Below are positions 8,657 to 16,064 of a stretch of DNA of 29,905 nt, piece after piece. A program made the position numbers and the translations under genes. How positions within the stretch are numbered: the first letter of the stretch is position 1; each line of letters starts with the position of its first letter. This stretch comes from an uncultured Collinsella sp. (GTDB lineage Bacteria; Actinomycetota; Coriobacteriia; Coriobacteriales; Coriobacteriaceae). The notes under the pieces were generated by a model. The model saw only the letters and a list, made by a program, of their open reading frames with translations, made no database searches and was not told the DNA's origin. Where the stretch lies: contig CAUFMB010000026.1 of assembly GCA_959026535.1 (NCBI GenBank), forward strand, positions 1 through 29,905. Direction: 5' to 3'.

Positions 8657-9266
8657 GGGCGACCTCCTTGGTGGTCGAGAGAATTTCGTGGGCAAAGCCG
8701 AGCTCGACGGCGCGCTCGGCCGAAAGGTAGGTGTCTTTTGCAGTGAGGGACTGGATGCGCTTGGGCGTGAGGCCGCTGCGGTCCGAGAGGATTTGCGTGA
8801 GGGTCTTGCGGGTCTGCATGAGACGCCGGCTGGTTTCCTGCAACGCAAGTGCCGAGCCGCCTGCCCCCTGGGGGATCAGCGGGTCATGAATCATGAGCTC
8901 TGCATGGGGCGCCATACGGCGATCGTCGCCGCCCATAAAGATCACGGCGCCCATGGACGCGGCGAATTCCAGGCAGACGGTGCGGATGGGGCACGAAGCG
9001 AGGCGCATGGCGTCATAGATCGCAAGACCCGATCGCACGCTTCCGCCGGCGCTGGCGACAAATATGGTGATGGGGCGGCTGGGGTCGGTGGCATCGAGCA
9101 GGCGGATCTGCTGGCATAGGTCGTGGGCCATCGGGGTTTCGATGTTTCCCATGACGGAGAGCTCGCGACGGGCGAGCATCTCATCGTAAATGCTGGTGAG
9201 CGTGATACCTCGGGCGGATTCACGCATGGTGAGGGGGCTGATGATGGGGGAATGATTGGTGTCCAT
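8649..9266 (-). CDS. ClpP-family serine protease
   Basis: Soluble protease of 205 residues with the ClpP (crotonase-like) fold. The catalytic triad looks intact: Ser104 in FAASMGAVIF, His127 in ELMIHDPL and Asp178 in AKDTYLSAERAVELGF. The oxyanion segment ASAGGSVRSGLAIYDAM (71-87) is typical. ClpP forms double seven-membered rings fed by Clp ATPases. This copy is more divergent than a housekeeping ClpP and sits between an unknown protein and a VirD4-like ATPase. Phage and mobile-element ClpP homologues often act on one partner protein, so a dedicated role is plausible. The start has AAAGGAG seven bases upstream. The gap to the upstream gene is 63 bases, and the stop overlaps the next start. 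Confidence 0.9.
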   Translation of the reverse strand: MDTNHSPIISPLTMRESARGITLTSIYDEMLARRELSVMGNIETPMAHDLCQQIRLLDATDPSRPITIFVASAGGSVRSGLAIYDAMRLASCPIRTVCLEFAASMGAVIFMGGDDRRMAPHAELMIHDPLIPQGAGGSALALQETSRRLMQTRKTLTQILSDRSGLTPKRIQSLTAKDTYLSAERAVELGFAHEILSTTKEVAHV

Positions 9267-9329
9267 GAGGACTCCTTTCTGTTGGTTGTGTTGTGGAATA
9301 GGATTGTTGCCCGCGGAGGGGCTGGCGGG

Positions 9330-10220
9330 CTACAGGGCTCGTCCGAGTCTGAGATCGAGCTCGGTTGTGGGGCAGGCTGCCTGTTCGTGCGGCTCGCAAG
9401 CGCCAAGGGCTCCAAAGCGATGGAGCGTTGCGGCGGGCGTGGTGTAGGCGAGCCGCAGCTGATGCTCGACAGGGGCACATCCGTCATTTTTGTAATGAGC
9501 CGCGTAGTACTGCGCGATGCTGGCGTTCATCTCGCTGCCATTGCGATGGCGCTCAAACTGGCGTCTGCAGGTCTCGATGATCTTTGCTACCGACTTGGGT
9601 GCCGTCGCGGGAACAAGGGCGAGATAGCCCTCAAATAGCTCGTTGATGCTCAGGAGGCACAGCAGGTCGATCAGCGTCCTTATGGCTGCTCCCTCGGCGG
9701 AAAAGTGCGCGGTCATGCGGTTATATCGGTTGCGGTCGACGATGGCCGCATGGGGTCTTGGAGTTTTCTGCTCCGTGGTCCCGGGCTTTTGCCGCGCCTG
9801 TGTATTGAGCTCGACGTTGCAGCGCTTGAGGCCGTCCAACGGAAGGAACAGTGCGGTGCGCAGGGTGTTCCGCTTGCTTTCGAGTTCATGACGTTCGTCG
9901 GGTTTCCATTCGAGCTTGAGTTTCGTGTCGAGCGCCGTAAGCATATGGGCTAGGCAGCCTACGGTAAGAACGTACGAATCGTTGTCGCGTTTTGGGGCAT
10001 AGGGGTCTGTCAGCTTGCGAATGTCGGGGTCGCCCATGATCTTTGTGCAGCGCTTCAGCAGTTGAGGGTGGTCGGCCAAGATCGTCGCGAGCGGTAGCGA
10101 CGCGTAGTTCTTGATGGTCGCGGCGGCAAAGGCGGCGTCATATTCGTTTGCATATGCTCGCTCAATGCGGGCATCCAGAATGCTTTTCTTATCGCCGTCT
10201 TCAGCGTGGTGGTTTGTCAT
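9330..10220 (-). CDS. Unknown soluble, mainly helical protein heading the ClpP/VirD4-like operon
   Basis: I do not recognise this protein. It has 296 residues, no signal peptide and no membrane segment, is rich in Ala, Leu, Arg and His, and looks largely alpha-helical. A charged, proline-containing linker (about residues 140-160) divides it into two parts. The second part includes a hydrophobic stretch, IRTLIDLLCLLSINELFEGYLAL. The ATG at 10220 is chosen because GGAG lies about six bases upstream. The frame stays open for 52 more codons and would add a His-rich segment made from DNA repeats, but no ribosome site supports the longer form. As first gene of the operon it may supply substrate or scaffold for the ClpP-like protease. 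That is a guess from position only. Confidence 0.7.
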   Translation of the reverse strand: MTNHHAEDGDKKSILDARIERAYANEYDAAFAAATIKNYASLPLATILADHPQLLKRCTKIMGDPDIRKLTDPYAPKRDNDSYVLTVGCLAHMLTALDTKLKLEWKPDERHELESKRNTLRTALFLPLDGLKRCNVELNTQARQKPGTTEQKTPRPHAAIVDRNRYNRMTAHFSAEGAAIRTLIDLLCLLSINELFEGYLALVPATAPKSVAKIIETCRRQFERHRNGSEMNASIAQYYAAHYKNDGCAPVEHQLRLAYTTPAATLHRFGALGACEPHEQAACPTTELDLRLGRAL

Positions 10221-10237
10221 AGCTTCTCCAATCGGTT

Positions 10238-10300
10238 GATGTTCGTGCTGTTTGTTGATGTGTTGGTTGTCGTGAGTGATGTGCTTGCCGTGGGTGATGT
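10238..10300. repeat. Four phased TGATGT repeats upstream of the unknown gene
   Basis: TGATGT recurs at 10238, 10256, 10277 and 10295, with spacings of 18, 21 and 18 bases. The surrounding sequence is G/T-rich on the plus strand, and the last two copies extend to GTGATGTGCT. The array lies just before the minus-strand operon start at 10220, in its untranslated leader or promoter zone. It could be a protein-binding array or the decayed end of the coding frame, which reads through it as a His-rich peptide. Confidence 0.45.
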
Positions 10301-10538
10301 GCTGACGTTGGGGTGCTATGCGGTTTTCAATGAGCCCGTGAGGCAGTTGCTGCAGGGGCGGGATGGAACGGCCCATGCAAGGCGGAAGGCATCGTGCTCA
10401 AAATTGAGACAGCAATGCCCCGGGTGCCTCACATGTGGCAGTTACCTCATTAAGTTGTCATTGCGTTTGGGGCTGTACTTTGCCGATCTTCTTTCTCTTA
10501 CACGCTAAAAACTGAAACTTCATATGCTCGATCTACTT

Positions 10539-10560
10539 AAAACCGCAACGGCGGTCTTTT
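10539..10560 (+). terminator. Weak terminator-like hairpin
   Basis: The short stem ACCGC / GCGGT with loop AACG is flanked by AAAA on the left and TTTT on the right, so it could act in either direction. The stem is only five strong pairs, and no gene ends here. Confidence 0.3.
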
Positions 10561-10745
10561 ATCAACTTATATGTCGGAACGCGTCTTTGCAAGTACTTTT
10601 TTGCCTTTGTTTCAAATGGGGTGGTTTTGCAACCGTCACGCGCCACGCTATGCGAACGTGCCCCGGCTCGGATAAGATGGTGCGATCGAGTTCTACCGTG
10701 CTCACCGCAAGTGGTCTTTGCTGCTGAGATAGGTCATGGCCGAAA

Positions 10746-10779
10746 GGGGCCCGTATCCGTTGGGATACGGGCCCCTTTT
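10746..10779 (+). terminator. Strong orphan terminator hairpin
   Basis: The arms GGGGCCCGTATCC and GGATACGGGCCCC pair perfectly over 13 bases around a GTTG loop and are followed by TTTT. AAAG precedes the stem. No plus-strand gene ends upstream, since the previous plus-strand gene is pgi, 3.5 kb away. The hairpin therefore either ends an unannotated RNA or is a relic. The left arm is identical to that of the pgi terminator at 7244. Confidence 0.75.
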
Positions 10780-11031
10780 CTGTTGTCGGCCAGATACGAT
10801 GGGTCGCGTGACGTCGTCAGAGGTCGAATTCGACCGCTAACGACGTTGTGCAGCTCATCATTTCTGGTCGCAAACAGTAAAGGGGCATGAGGGTGTATTG
10901 AGGAGGGGGATGTCTTGCTGTCGGCATCCGCGTGCGGTGCCATTCGCTGTCTGTAAATATACGTTTAAAGCTAATTTCATACCACTTGTCGGAATGCGGA
11001 CGCTGTCCTTGCATGCCGGGCGTACATTGAA

Positions 11032-11055
11032 CGTGGTTTTTCGCGTGAAACCACG
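11032..11055 (+). promoter_or_regulatory. Hairpin in the deoC leader
   Basis: A perfect inverted repeat CGTGGTTT / AAACCACG with an eight-base loop lies 34 bases before the deoC start. It is not followed by a T run, so an operator or mRNA leader structure is more likely than a terminator. Confidence 0.4.
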
Positions 11056-11089
11056 AATCGGTTGTCAGTCCTGAACAAGGAGGCCCAGC

Positions 11090-11764
11090 ATGACGCTTGC
11101 CAAACCCATCAACAAATACATCGACTATATCGATGCCCCCGAGGACACGTTTGAGCAATATGTCGAGAAGGCGTTAAAGTACAACTTTCGCTGCGTATTT
11201 GCGAACCTGCAGGAGTACGAGACGGGCCGCGCCATGCTCGAGGACTCTGACATCATCCTTGCCGGCGCTATCGACTTTCCCCAGGGCACTATGGCGCTCG
11301 AGGAGAAGCTTGCGAGGTTTGAGGAATACGCTGCGTGTGGCTTTACCGAGATTGACTACGTTTTGAATCAGAGGTCGATCGAGAACCGCGATTTTGATGC
11401 CATCGAGCGCGAGATGACTACCATTGCTGATTTTTGTCGCGCGCATGGCATCACTGACAAGGTAATCGTCGAGATGTGCAAGCTGGACGGCGACGACGCC
11501 GCCAAGCGCCGTGTATGCGAGATCGCGCTGGAGGCCAAGCCGGGATTCCTTAAGACATCGACCGGCAGAAGCTTTGGCGGTGCTAAGCTCGAGGACGTGC
11601 GGCTGATGCACGAGGTGCTCGGCGATGCCGTGGCAATCAAGGCAGCGGGCGGTATCCATAATTACGAAGAGGCCTGCGCATTCATCGAGGCCGGCGCCAG
11701 CGCGTTAGGTGCATCGGCGGGCATCGCGATCGTCGAGGGCGCACCGACGGATGAGCGTCGCTAG
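11090..11764 (+). CDS. deoC: Deoxyribose-phosphate aldolase family protein
   Basis: Class I aldolase of 224 residues, in the family that cleaves 2-deoxyribose 5-phosphate to glyceraldehyde 3-phosphate and acetaldehyde. The Schiff-base lysine is Lys155 in FLKTSTGRSFGG. A second conserved lysine is Lys184 in AIKAAGGIHNYEEA, and EIDYVLN supplies the expected acidic residue (Asp89). The N-terminus (KYIDYIDAPEDTFEQYVEKA) is shorter than the canonical form and lacks its usual HTLL-type segment, so the exact substrate is less certain than the family. AAGGAGG lies about eight bases before the ATG. The gene is followed, after 149 bases, by a HAD phosphatase. No nucleoside phosphorylase or deoB gene is adjacent. 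Confidence 0.88.
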   Translation: MTLAKPINKYIDYIDAPEDTFEQYVEKALKYNFRCVFANLQEYETGRAMLEDSDIILAGAIDFPQGTMALEEKLARFEEYAACGFTEIDYVLNQRSIENRDFDAIEREMTTIADFCRAHGITDKVIVEMCKLDGDDAAKRRVCEIALEAKPGFLKTSTGRSFGGAKLEDVRLMHEVLGDAVAIKAAGGIHNYEEACAFIEAGASALGASAGIAIVEGAPTDERR

Positions 11765-11913
11765 CAGACGTATTTGACCTGAGCGATAAAGCTTCACGAC
11801 CACACGCTGTTCATGTTCGAGACAATATGACTTTTTGCCCGTTGTAAACGGAGTCGCGATGGGTGTTCTGTATGATGGCTCAGACAAGGTTGTTCAATGA
11901 CAGGGAGGCATAT

Positions 11914-12756
11914 ATGGCAATCAAAGCCATCGCGATGGATATCGACGGTACGCTCACCAACGATCAGAAGGTGATCAGCCCGCGTACGCGCGAAAAGCTG
12001 CTCGCGGCGCAGGAGTCGGGCATTAAGCTCATCTTGGCTTCGGGTCGTCCCGCATGGGGGCTACATGCTCTGGCACAGGAGCTCGACCTCCAAAACCATG
12101 ACGGTCTGCTAGTCGCTTTCAATGGCGCGCATGTTGTCGACGCTCAGACCGATGAGGTCCTTTTTGACCAGGCCATGCCAGCTGACGAACTGCACCGTCT
12201 GATTGATCACCTGCAAAACTATGATGTGATCCCCATGATCTCGCTCGGGCGCGACCTGCATGTAGAGGACTCGTATCGCTGCATGATTACACTGCCGGAC
12301 GGCTCGCAGAAGAATATCGTCAAATACGAGCGCGATGCCTGCGACCTTAAGATCCGCGAGGTCGAGAGCTTGCATGAGGTCGTGGACACTTATCCCGTAG
12401 ACAAGCTGCTGACGGCAGGCGATCCGGCCTACCTGCAGGCGCATTACGAGGAGATGTATGCGCCCTTTACCCAGACGCTTTCGGGCATGTTTACGGCCGA
12501 CTGGTACTTTGAGTACACGGCGCCTGGTATCGACAAGGCCCGCGCGCTCGAGGGTGCCCTGCCCAAGCTCGGCATCGATGCCAGCGAGGTCGTCTCGTTT
12601 GGCGACGGCCAGAACGACAAGTCCATGATTGAGTGGGCCGGCACCGGTGTTGCCATGGGCAACGCCGTCGATGAGGTCAAGGCTGTAGCCCAGATGGTGA
12701 CCGCCAATAATAACGAAGACGGCATTGCGGTGGCGCTGGATAAGCTGCTGGGTTAG
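11914..12756 (+). CDS. Cof-type HAD-superfamily sugar phosphatase
   Basis: Cytosolic phosphatase of 280 residues of the HAD IIB (Cof/YidA) class. It carries the nucleophile motif MDIDGTL (Asp9, Asp11), motif II in LILASGRP, the motif III lysine in GIDKARALEGAL and motif IV in FGDGQNDKSMIE. The cap domain lies between motifs II and III. Cof proteins hydrolyse sugar phosphates and similar small metabolites, but substrates cannot be predicted. The ATG at 11914 follows GGGAGG by about six bases; the longer frame from 11863 has no ribosome site. It is separated from the next HAD gene by a strong terminator, so the two are probably independent units. Confidence 0.9.
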   Translation: MAIKAIAMDIDGTLTNDQKVISPRTREKLLAAQESGIKLILASGRPAWGLHALAQELDLQNHDGLLVAFNGAHVVDAQTDEVLFDQAMPADELHRLIDHLQNYDVIPMISLGRDLHVEDSYRCMITLPDGSQKNIVKYERDACDLKIREVESLHEVVDTYPVDKLLTAGDPAYLQAHYEEMYAPFTQTLSGMFTADWYFEYTAPGIDKARALEGALPKLGIDASEVVSFGDGQNDKSMIEWAGTGVAMGNAVDEVKAVAQMVTANNNEDGIAVALDKLLG

Positions 12757-12778
12757 AATCGCCGATAGTGCATGGCTC

Positions 12779-12804
12779 GGGCGTCCGCTTGCGGGCGCCC
12801 TTTT
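12779..12804 (+). terminator. Terminator after the Cof-type phosphatase
   Basis: The stem GGGCGTCCGC / GCGGGCGCCC has a two-base TT between the arms, one G-T wobble and a TTTT run. It lies 22 bases after the stop and directly before the ribosome site of the next gene, which argues against the in-frame ATG at 12772 as that gene's start. Confidence 0.75.
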
Positions 12805-12819
12805 GTTAGGGAGGGTGCC

Positions 12820-13479
12820 GTGTCCGCATTTCCGTTCGACGCCGTTATCTTTGACATGGACGGCGTGATTGTCGATACCGAGTATTACTACCTGGGCGAG
12901 ACTGCCGCGTTTGCCAAGGAGCTTGGGCTTAACCTGACTCAAGAGGAGTTGAATGGGCAGGTCGGTACTTCGCACCAGTTCTTCCTGCATATGCTGGTCG
13001 ATTGGTTTGAGCGCGCCGGTAAGGGGCATTTCACTGGCGAGGAAGCGTTGGCCCGTTGGAACGAGTGGGCGCATAAGCGTCCGCGCGACTATCAGGCTTT
13101 GATTAACCCAGGCGCCGTGGATACGATTCGAGAGCTGCCGCGCCGTGGCGTTCGTGTGGCGCTTGCCAGCTCGTCTCCCATGGATAGCATCGAGGAAGTG
13201 CTCAACGCATGCGGGCTGTCGGATGCCTTTGAGTATGTGGTGAGCGGCGAGCAGTTTAAGGAGAGCAAGCCCGAGCCCGACATCTACCTGCATGCGCTGG
13301 ACCTGCTGGGGCTGCCCGCGAATCGCTGCTGCTGCGTCGAGGATTCGGTGCCTGGCATCACTGCCGGCAAGCGAGCCGGCCTGACAGTCATTGCCAAGCG
13401 CGAGGAGCGCTTTGGCTTTAGCCAGGATGCCGCGGACAAGATTATCGACCAGCTGCCGGAGCTGCTCACGCTTTCTTAG
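12820..13479 (+). CDS. HAD-superfamily hydrolase, beta-phosphoglucomutase-like
   Basis: Cytosolic HAD hydrolase of 219 residues with a helical cap (subfamily IA). FDMDGVIVDTE supplies Asp12 and Asp14, LASSSPMDS is motif II, the lysine in QFKESKPEPDIYL is motif III and VEDSVPGI is motif IV. The pattern fits phosphatases and mutases such as beta-phosphoglucomutase, YniC and Gph-like enzymes. The substrate is undetermined. The GTG at 12820 is chosen because AGGGAGG lies five bases upstream and because the alternative ATG at 12772 falls in a terminator. A long hairpin terminator follows at 13564. Confidence 0.88.
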   Translation: MSAFPFDAVIFDMDGVIVDTEYYYLGETAAFAKELGLNLTQEELNGQVGTSHQFFLHMLVDWFERAGKGHFTGEEALARWNEWAHKRPRDYQALINPGAVDTIRELPRRGVRVALASSSPMDSIEEVLNACGLSDAFEYVVSGEQFKESKPEPDIYLHALDLLGLPANRCCCVEDSVPGITAGKRAGLTVIAKREERFGFSQDAADKIIDQLPELLTLS

Positions 13480-13563
13480 GAGCGCGGTAGTTGCGCGTTT
13501 TTCGGGTCTGATGAGTAAATAGCCAACATTTTGGTGCGACACCTAGCATACTTTAAGCTAATG

Positions 13564-13602
13564 CGGGCTTAAGGGCTTGTTGAATGCCCTTAAGCCCGTT
13601 TT
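13564..13602 (+). terminator. Terminator before the GntR regulator gene
   Basis: A perfect 13-base stem, CGGGCTTAAGGGC with GCCCTTAAGCCCG, a nine-base loop and TTTT. It lies 85 bases after the HAD gene and ends the region before the regulator. Confidence 0.85.
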
Positions 13603-13629
13603 AGAATTAATTGTGCTGGGAGAGGGTAT

Positions 13630-14373
13630 ATGCCACCGACTGAAGGGCCAACTGACGGTAAAGCAGCGATACCGCTGTACCAACAGGTTATTGATATCAT
13701 CAAAAACGAAATCAACTCCGGCGCCTACAAGGCGGGCGCGCGGATACCCAACGAATTCGAATTGGCTGAGAGCTATAAAGTTGGCCGCGTTACCGTGCGA
13801 CGCGCTATTGAGGAGCTCGTCCAGCAGGGCTATCTAACGAAGCGGCAGGGGAAAGGCACGTTTGTCAATGCCCCCAAGCTTAAGCGCAAGATTCGCCAGA
13901 AGGATGACGTCCAGAGTTTTTCGGACGCATGTCGCGTTAACGGAATGGAACCGGGGGCGTGTGTCATTTCGAGAAAGATACTGCCGGCGGATTCCACCGA
14001 AGCACAGTTCTTTGGTGTTCCCGTTGGAACTGACTTGATTTGCGTTGAGCGCGTGCGCACTGCCGATGGCGTCCCTGTCATGCTCGAGAACAACATATAT
14101 GTTTACGAGGACAACGCCTATCTATCAACGGCACCTCTATCTAACCAATCCATTTTTGAGTTCGTGCGCAACCGGACGGGCCGCACGCCCGCGTTTACCG
14201 ACCCGTGCACGCTCGAGATCGCGTGCGCGTCGCCCGAGGTCGCTCGACTGTTGGCAGTTCCCGTTGGCGAGCCCTTGTTTTATATGGAAGCCTTCTTTTT
14301 CGATGAGCAGCGGCGGCCGTTTATCATCGGTCGTCAGCGGATCGTTGGGTCTCGCTACGTTTTTGACATCTAG
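13630..14373 (+). CDS. GntR-family (HutC/UTRA) transcriptional regulator
   Basis: DNA-binding regulator of 247 residues. The winged helix-turn-helix covers residues about 15-82 (IPLYQQVIDIIKNEI, NEFELAESYKVGRVTVRRAI, LTKRQGKGTFV). A UTRA effector domain follows to the end, with the typical IPADSTEAQ-like ILPADSTEAQFFGVPVG and a closing RQRIVGSRYVFDI. UTRA regulators often respond to phosphorylated sugars. FrlR of fructosamine operons and FraR of the fructose-asparagine locus are GntR proteins in the same genomic position. Here the gene lies directly before the ten-gene operon, in the same direction but with its own terminator. It is therefore the likely local repressor, with the palindrome at 14527-14549 as candidate operator. 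The start follows GGGAGAGGG. Confidence 0.9.
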   Translation: MPPTEGPTDGKAAIPLYQQVIDIIKNEINSGAYKAGARIPNEFELAESYKVGRVTVRRAIEELVQQGYLTKRQGKGTFVNAPKLKRKIRQKDDVQSFSDACRVNGMEPGACVISRKILPADSTEAQFFGVPVGTDLICVERVRTADGVPVMLENNIYVYEDNAYLSTAPLSNQSIFEFVRNRTGRTPAFTDPCTLEIACASPEVARLLAVPVGEPLFYMEAFFFDEQRRPFIIGRQRIVGSRYVFDI

Positions 14374-14385
14374 GACATTGCGAAT

Positions 14386-14421
14386 GGAAACGCCCGGTGG
14401 ATCATCTCACCGGGCGTTTCC
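14386..14421 (+). terminator. Terminator after the GntR gene
   Basis: The 14-base perfect arms GGAAACGCCCGGTG and CACCGGGCGTTTCC enclose an eight-base loop. The symmetric AAA/TTT ends could act in both directions. It separates regulator transcription from the downstream operon. Confidence 0.8.
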
Positions 14422-14483
14422 ATACCGTTCACGGCGCAAACGCAACCGTTCAACCGCGTTGCGGCAATCAGTTTGAAATTATC

Positions 14484-14512
14484 TTGATGAAGGAAAAAGC
14501 TGCTGGTAATCT
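14484..14512 (+). promoter_or_regulatory. Candidate promoter of the ten-gene operon
   Basis: TTGATG (14484-14489) and TAATCT (14507-14512) are spaced by 17 bases and lie 80-108 bases before the first gene. Predicted transcription start is near 14519, just before a large palindrome. Confidence 0.5.
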
Positions 14513-14526
14513 ATGGAACGTCATAG

Positions 14527-14549
14527 AACGTTTGCATTGTGCAAACGTT
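14527..14549. promoter_or_regulatory. Perfect palindrome, candidate operator
   Basis: Ten-base arms AACGTTTGCA and TGCAAACGTT flank a TTG centre. The site begins about eight bases after the predicted transcription start, where a bound repressor would block RNA polymerase. It lacks a T run, so it is not a terminator. The GntR/UTRA protein encoded upstream is the first candidate to bind it. Confidence 0.6.
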
Positions 14550-14591
14550 GAAGCGAGATGCGATGCAGTCTCGAGTTCTTTGGAGGTATCT

Positions 14592-16055
14592 ATGTCAGAT
14601 ACGAAGGCGAAGAAGACAAACAGACGTTTTAAGTTCAAATTACCGCATGTCTATACGATCATGTTCTTGCTGATCGTTGTCTTTGCGGTCCTGACTTGGA
14701 TCGTTCCCTCTGGTCAGTATCAGCGCAAGACGATTTCGACAGCGGCGGGCGAGCGTGAAGTCGCCGTTGCTGGAACCTATGAACAGGTCGATAAGAACTA
14801 CACCGATTCCGAGACCGGCGAGACCATCAATCTGGGCCAGGATATCTTCGCGGTTCTGCAAGCGCCCACCAAGGGCATCCAGGAGGCTGCCGACGTCGTT
14901 GCGTTCGTCTTATTGATTGGCGGATCGTTCGCGATCATCACCAAGACCAACGCTTTGAATGCCGGCATGAGCCGTGTGATTAAAAAGCTCAAGAACAAGG
15001 ACATCCTCATCATTCCCATCACGATGACATTGCTGTCCATTTGCGGCACTACGTTTGGTATGTCTGAGGAAGCCCTGCCGTTCTATGCCATCTTCATTCC
15101 CATCATGATGGGTATCGGTTATGACTCGATGACGGCATTCATCATCTGCTTCCTTGGTCCTAACCTGGGATATTGTGCTTCGACCATCGACCCGTTTAAT
15201 GTTTTGATCGCCCAAGGCATCATTGGCATCGAGGGTAATCCGCAACTGTGGCTGCGCGCCGTTTCTTGGGTTATCTTCACTGCCGTCGGTATCGCATGGG
15301 CCATGCGCTACGCCATGCGCGTCAAGAAAAACCCCGAGTCGTCCATTGTGTACGAGGACGATAAGCTCAAGCGTATTGAGTTTTCCGTGACCGATGCCTC
15401 CATCGAGGAAGAGTTCACTATCCGTCAGAAGCTCGTGCTCATCGATTTTGCTTGCGGTATGGGCATTATCGTCTGGGGTCTTGTTACCCAGGGCTGGTAC
15501 ATGAATGAGATTTCCGCCGTGTTCCTTGGCATGGGCTTGCTTGCCGGTATCCTGGGCGGTCTTGACCAGCAGACAATCGCAGAGGAGTTCGTTAAGGGTC
15601 TCGCCGACTTTGCGTACGCTGCCATCGTTATCGGTATCGCTCGCGGTATTCTGGTCATCGCCGAGGGCGGCATGATCATCGACACCATCCTCCAGGCGCT
15701 CGCTACCGCGCTCGCCGGCGCACCCGCCGCCGTCTACACCACGTTTATGTATATCGTCCTTGGCCTGCTCTCTTTGCTGGTTCCCTCGAGTTCTGGCCTG
15801 GCGGCGCTCACCATGCCCGTTATGGGCCCCCTGACCGAGCTCATGGGCCTCAATCCCGAGGCAGCCGTCACCGCGCTCCAGTTTGCCAACCAGACCATCA
15901 ACACCATCAGCCCCGTGGCGGGCATGACGGTCGCCGGTCTTGCCGTGGCTAGGATTTCGTTTGGCCAATGGTGGAAGACCATTTGGAAGTTCTTCATCTT
16001 CATGGTCGTGTTTGGCTTGGTCATTACTGCCATTTCCGGCATGCTTCCGGCGTAG
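14592..16055 (+). CDS. YfcC/DcuC-family transporter
   Basis: Inner-membrane transporter of 487 residues with about 12 hydrophobic segments after a Lys-rich start. The sequence fits the YfcC family of the ion-transporter superfamily, related to DcuC: YTIMFLLIVVFAVLTWIVPSGQY near the start, FGMSEEALPFYAIFIPIMMGIGYD and FLGPNLGYCASTIDPFN in the first half, and VPSSSGLAALTMPVMGPL and NTISPVAGMTVAGLAVA in the second half. The ATG at 14592 has GGAGG about five bases upstream; longer in-frame starts lie in the promoter region. It opens the operon. FraA, the fructose-asparagine transporter of Salmonella, is also of the DcuC type, which supports uptake of a glycated amino acid or related anion. That substrate is inferred. 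Confidence 0.88.
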   Translation: MSDTKAKKTNRRFKFKLPHVYTIMFLLIVVFAVLTWIVPSGQYQRKTISTAAGEREVAVAGTYEQVDKNYTDSETGETINLGQDIFAVLQAPTKGIQEAADVVAFVLLIGGSFAIITKTNALNAGMSRVIKKLKNKDILIIPITMTLLSICGTTFGMSEEALPFYAIFIPIMMGIGYDSMTAFIICFLGPNLGYCASTIDPFNVLIAQGIIGIEGNPQLWLRAVSWVIFTAVGIAWAMRYAMRVKKNPESSIVYEDDKLKRIEFSVTDASIEEEFTIRQKLVLIDFACGMGIIVWGLVTQGWYMNEISAVFLGMGLLAGILGGLDQQTIAEEFVKGLADFAYAAIVIGIARGILVIAEGGMIIDTILQALATALAGAPAAVYTTFMYIVLGLLSLLVPSSSGLAALTMPVMGPLTELMGLNPEAAVTALQFANQTINTISPVAGMTVAGLAVARISFGQWWKTIWKFFIFMVVFGLVITAISGMLPA

Positions 16056-16064
16056 GTGGTTGTG

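Larger units (their letters stand above)
10221..11089. other. 869-base gene-free stretch between the ClpP/VirD4-like operon and deoC
   Basis: I see no convincing coding frame here. It holds the phased TGATGT repeats (10238-10300), a perfect 12-base palindrome CTCAAAATTGAG (10397-10408) and a weak A/T-flanked hairpin (10539-10560). A strong plus-strand terminator without an upstream gene (10746-10779) and a hairpin in the deoC leader (11032-11055) follow. The middle part (10440-10620) is more AT-rich than the flanking genes. The promoter of the minus operon must lie in its left part and that of deoC in its right part. An untranslated RNA ending at the terminator is possible. Confidence 0.6.

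Noticed and set aside
10221..10376. N-terminal extension of the unknown protein with a His-rich repeat peptide
   Set aside because: No ribosome site precedes the far ATG, while GGAG precedes 10220; the peptide reflects the TGATGT DNA repeats.
10524..10727. A 67-codon open frame in the gene-free stretch
   Set aside because: No ribosome site and no plausible domain; it runs through the likely regulatory region.
12109..13542. A 477-codon open frame on the minus strand opposite two HAD phosphatases
   Set aside because: It spans two genes and the terminator between them, and its translation shows no family motif.
14910..15968. A 352-codon open frame on the minus strand opposite the transporter
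   Set aside because: A shadow of the transporter gene; the product is His/Asp-rich with no domain.
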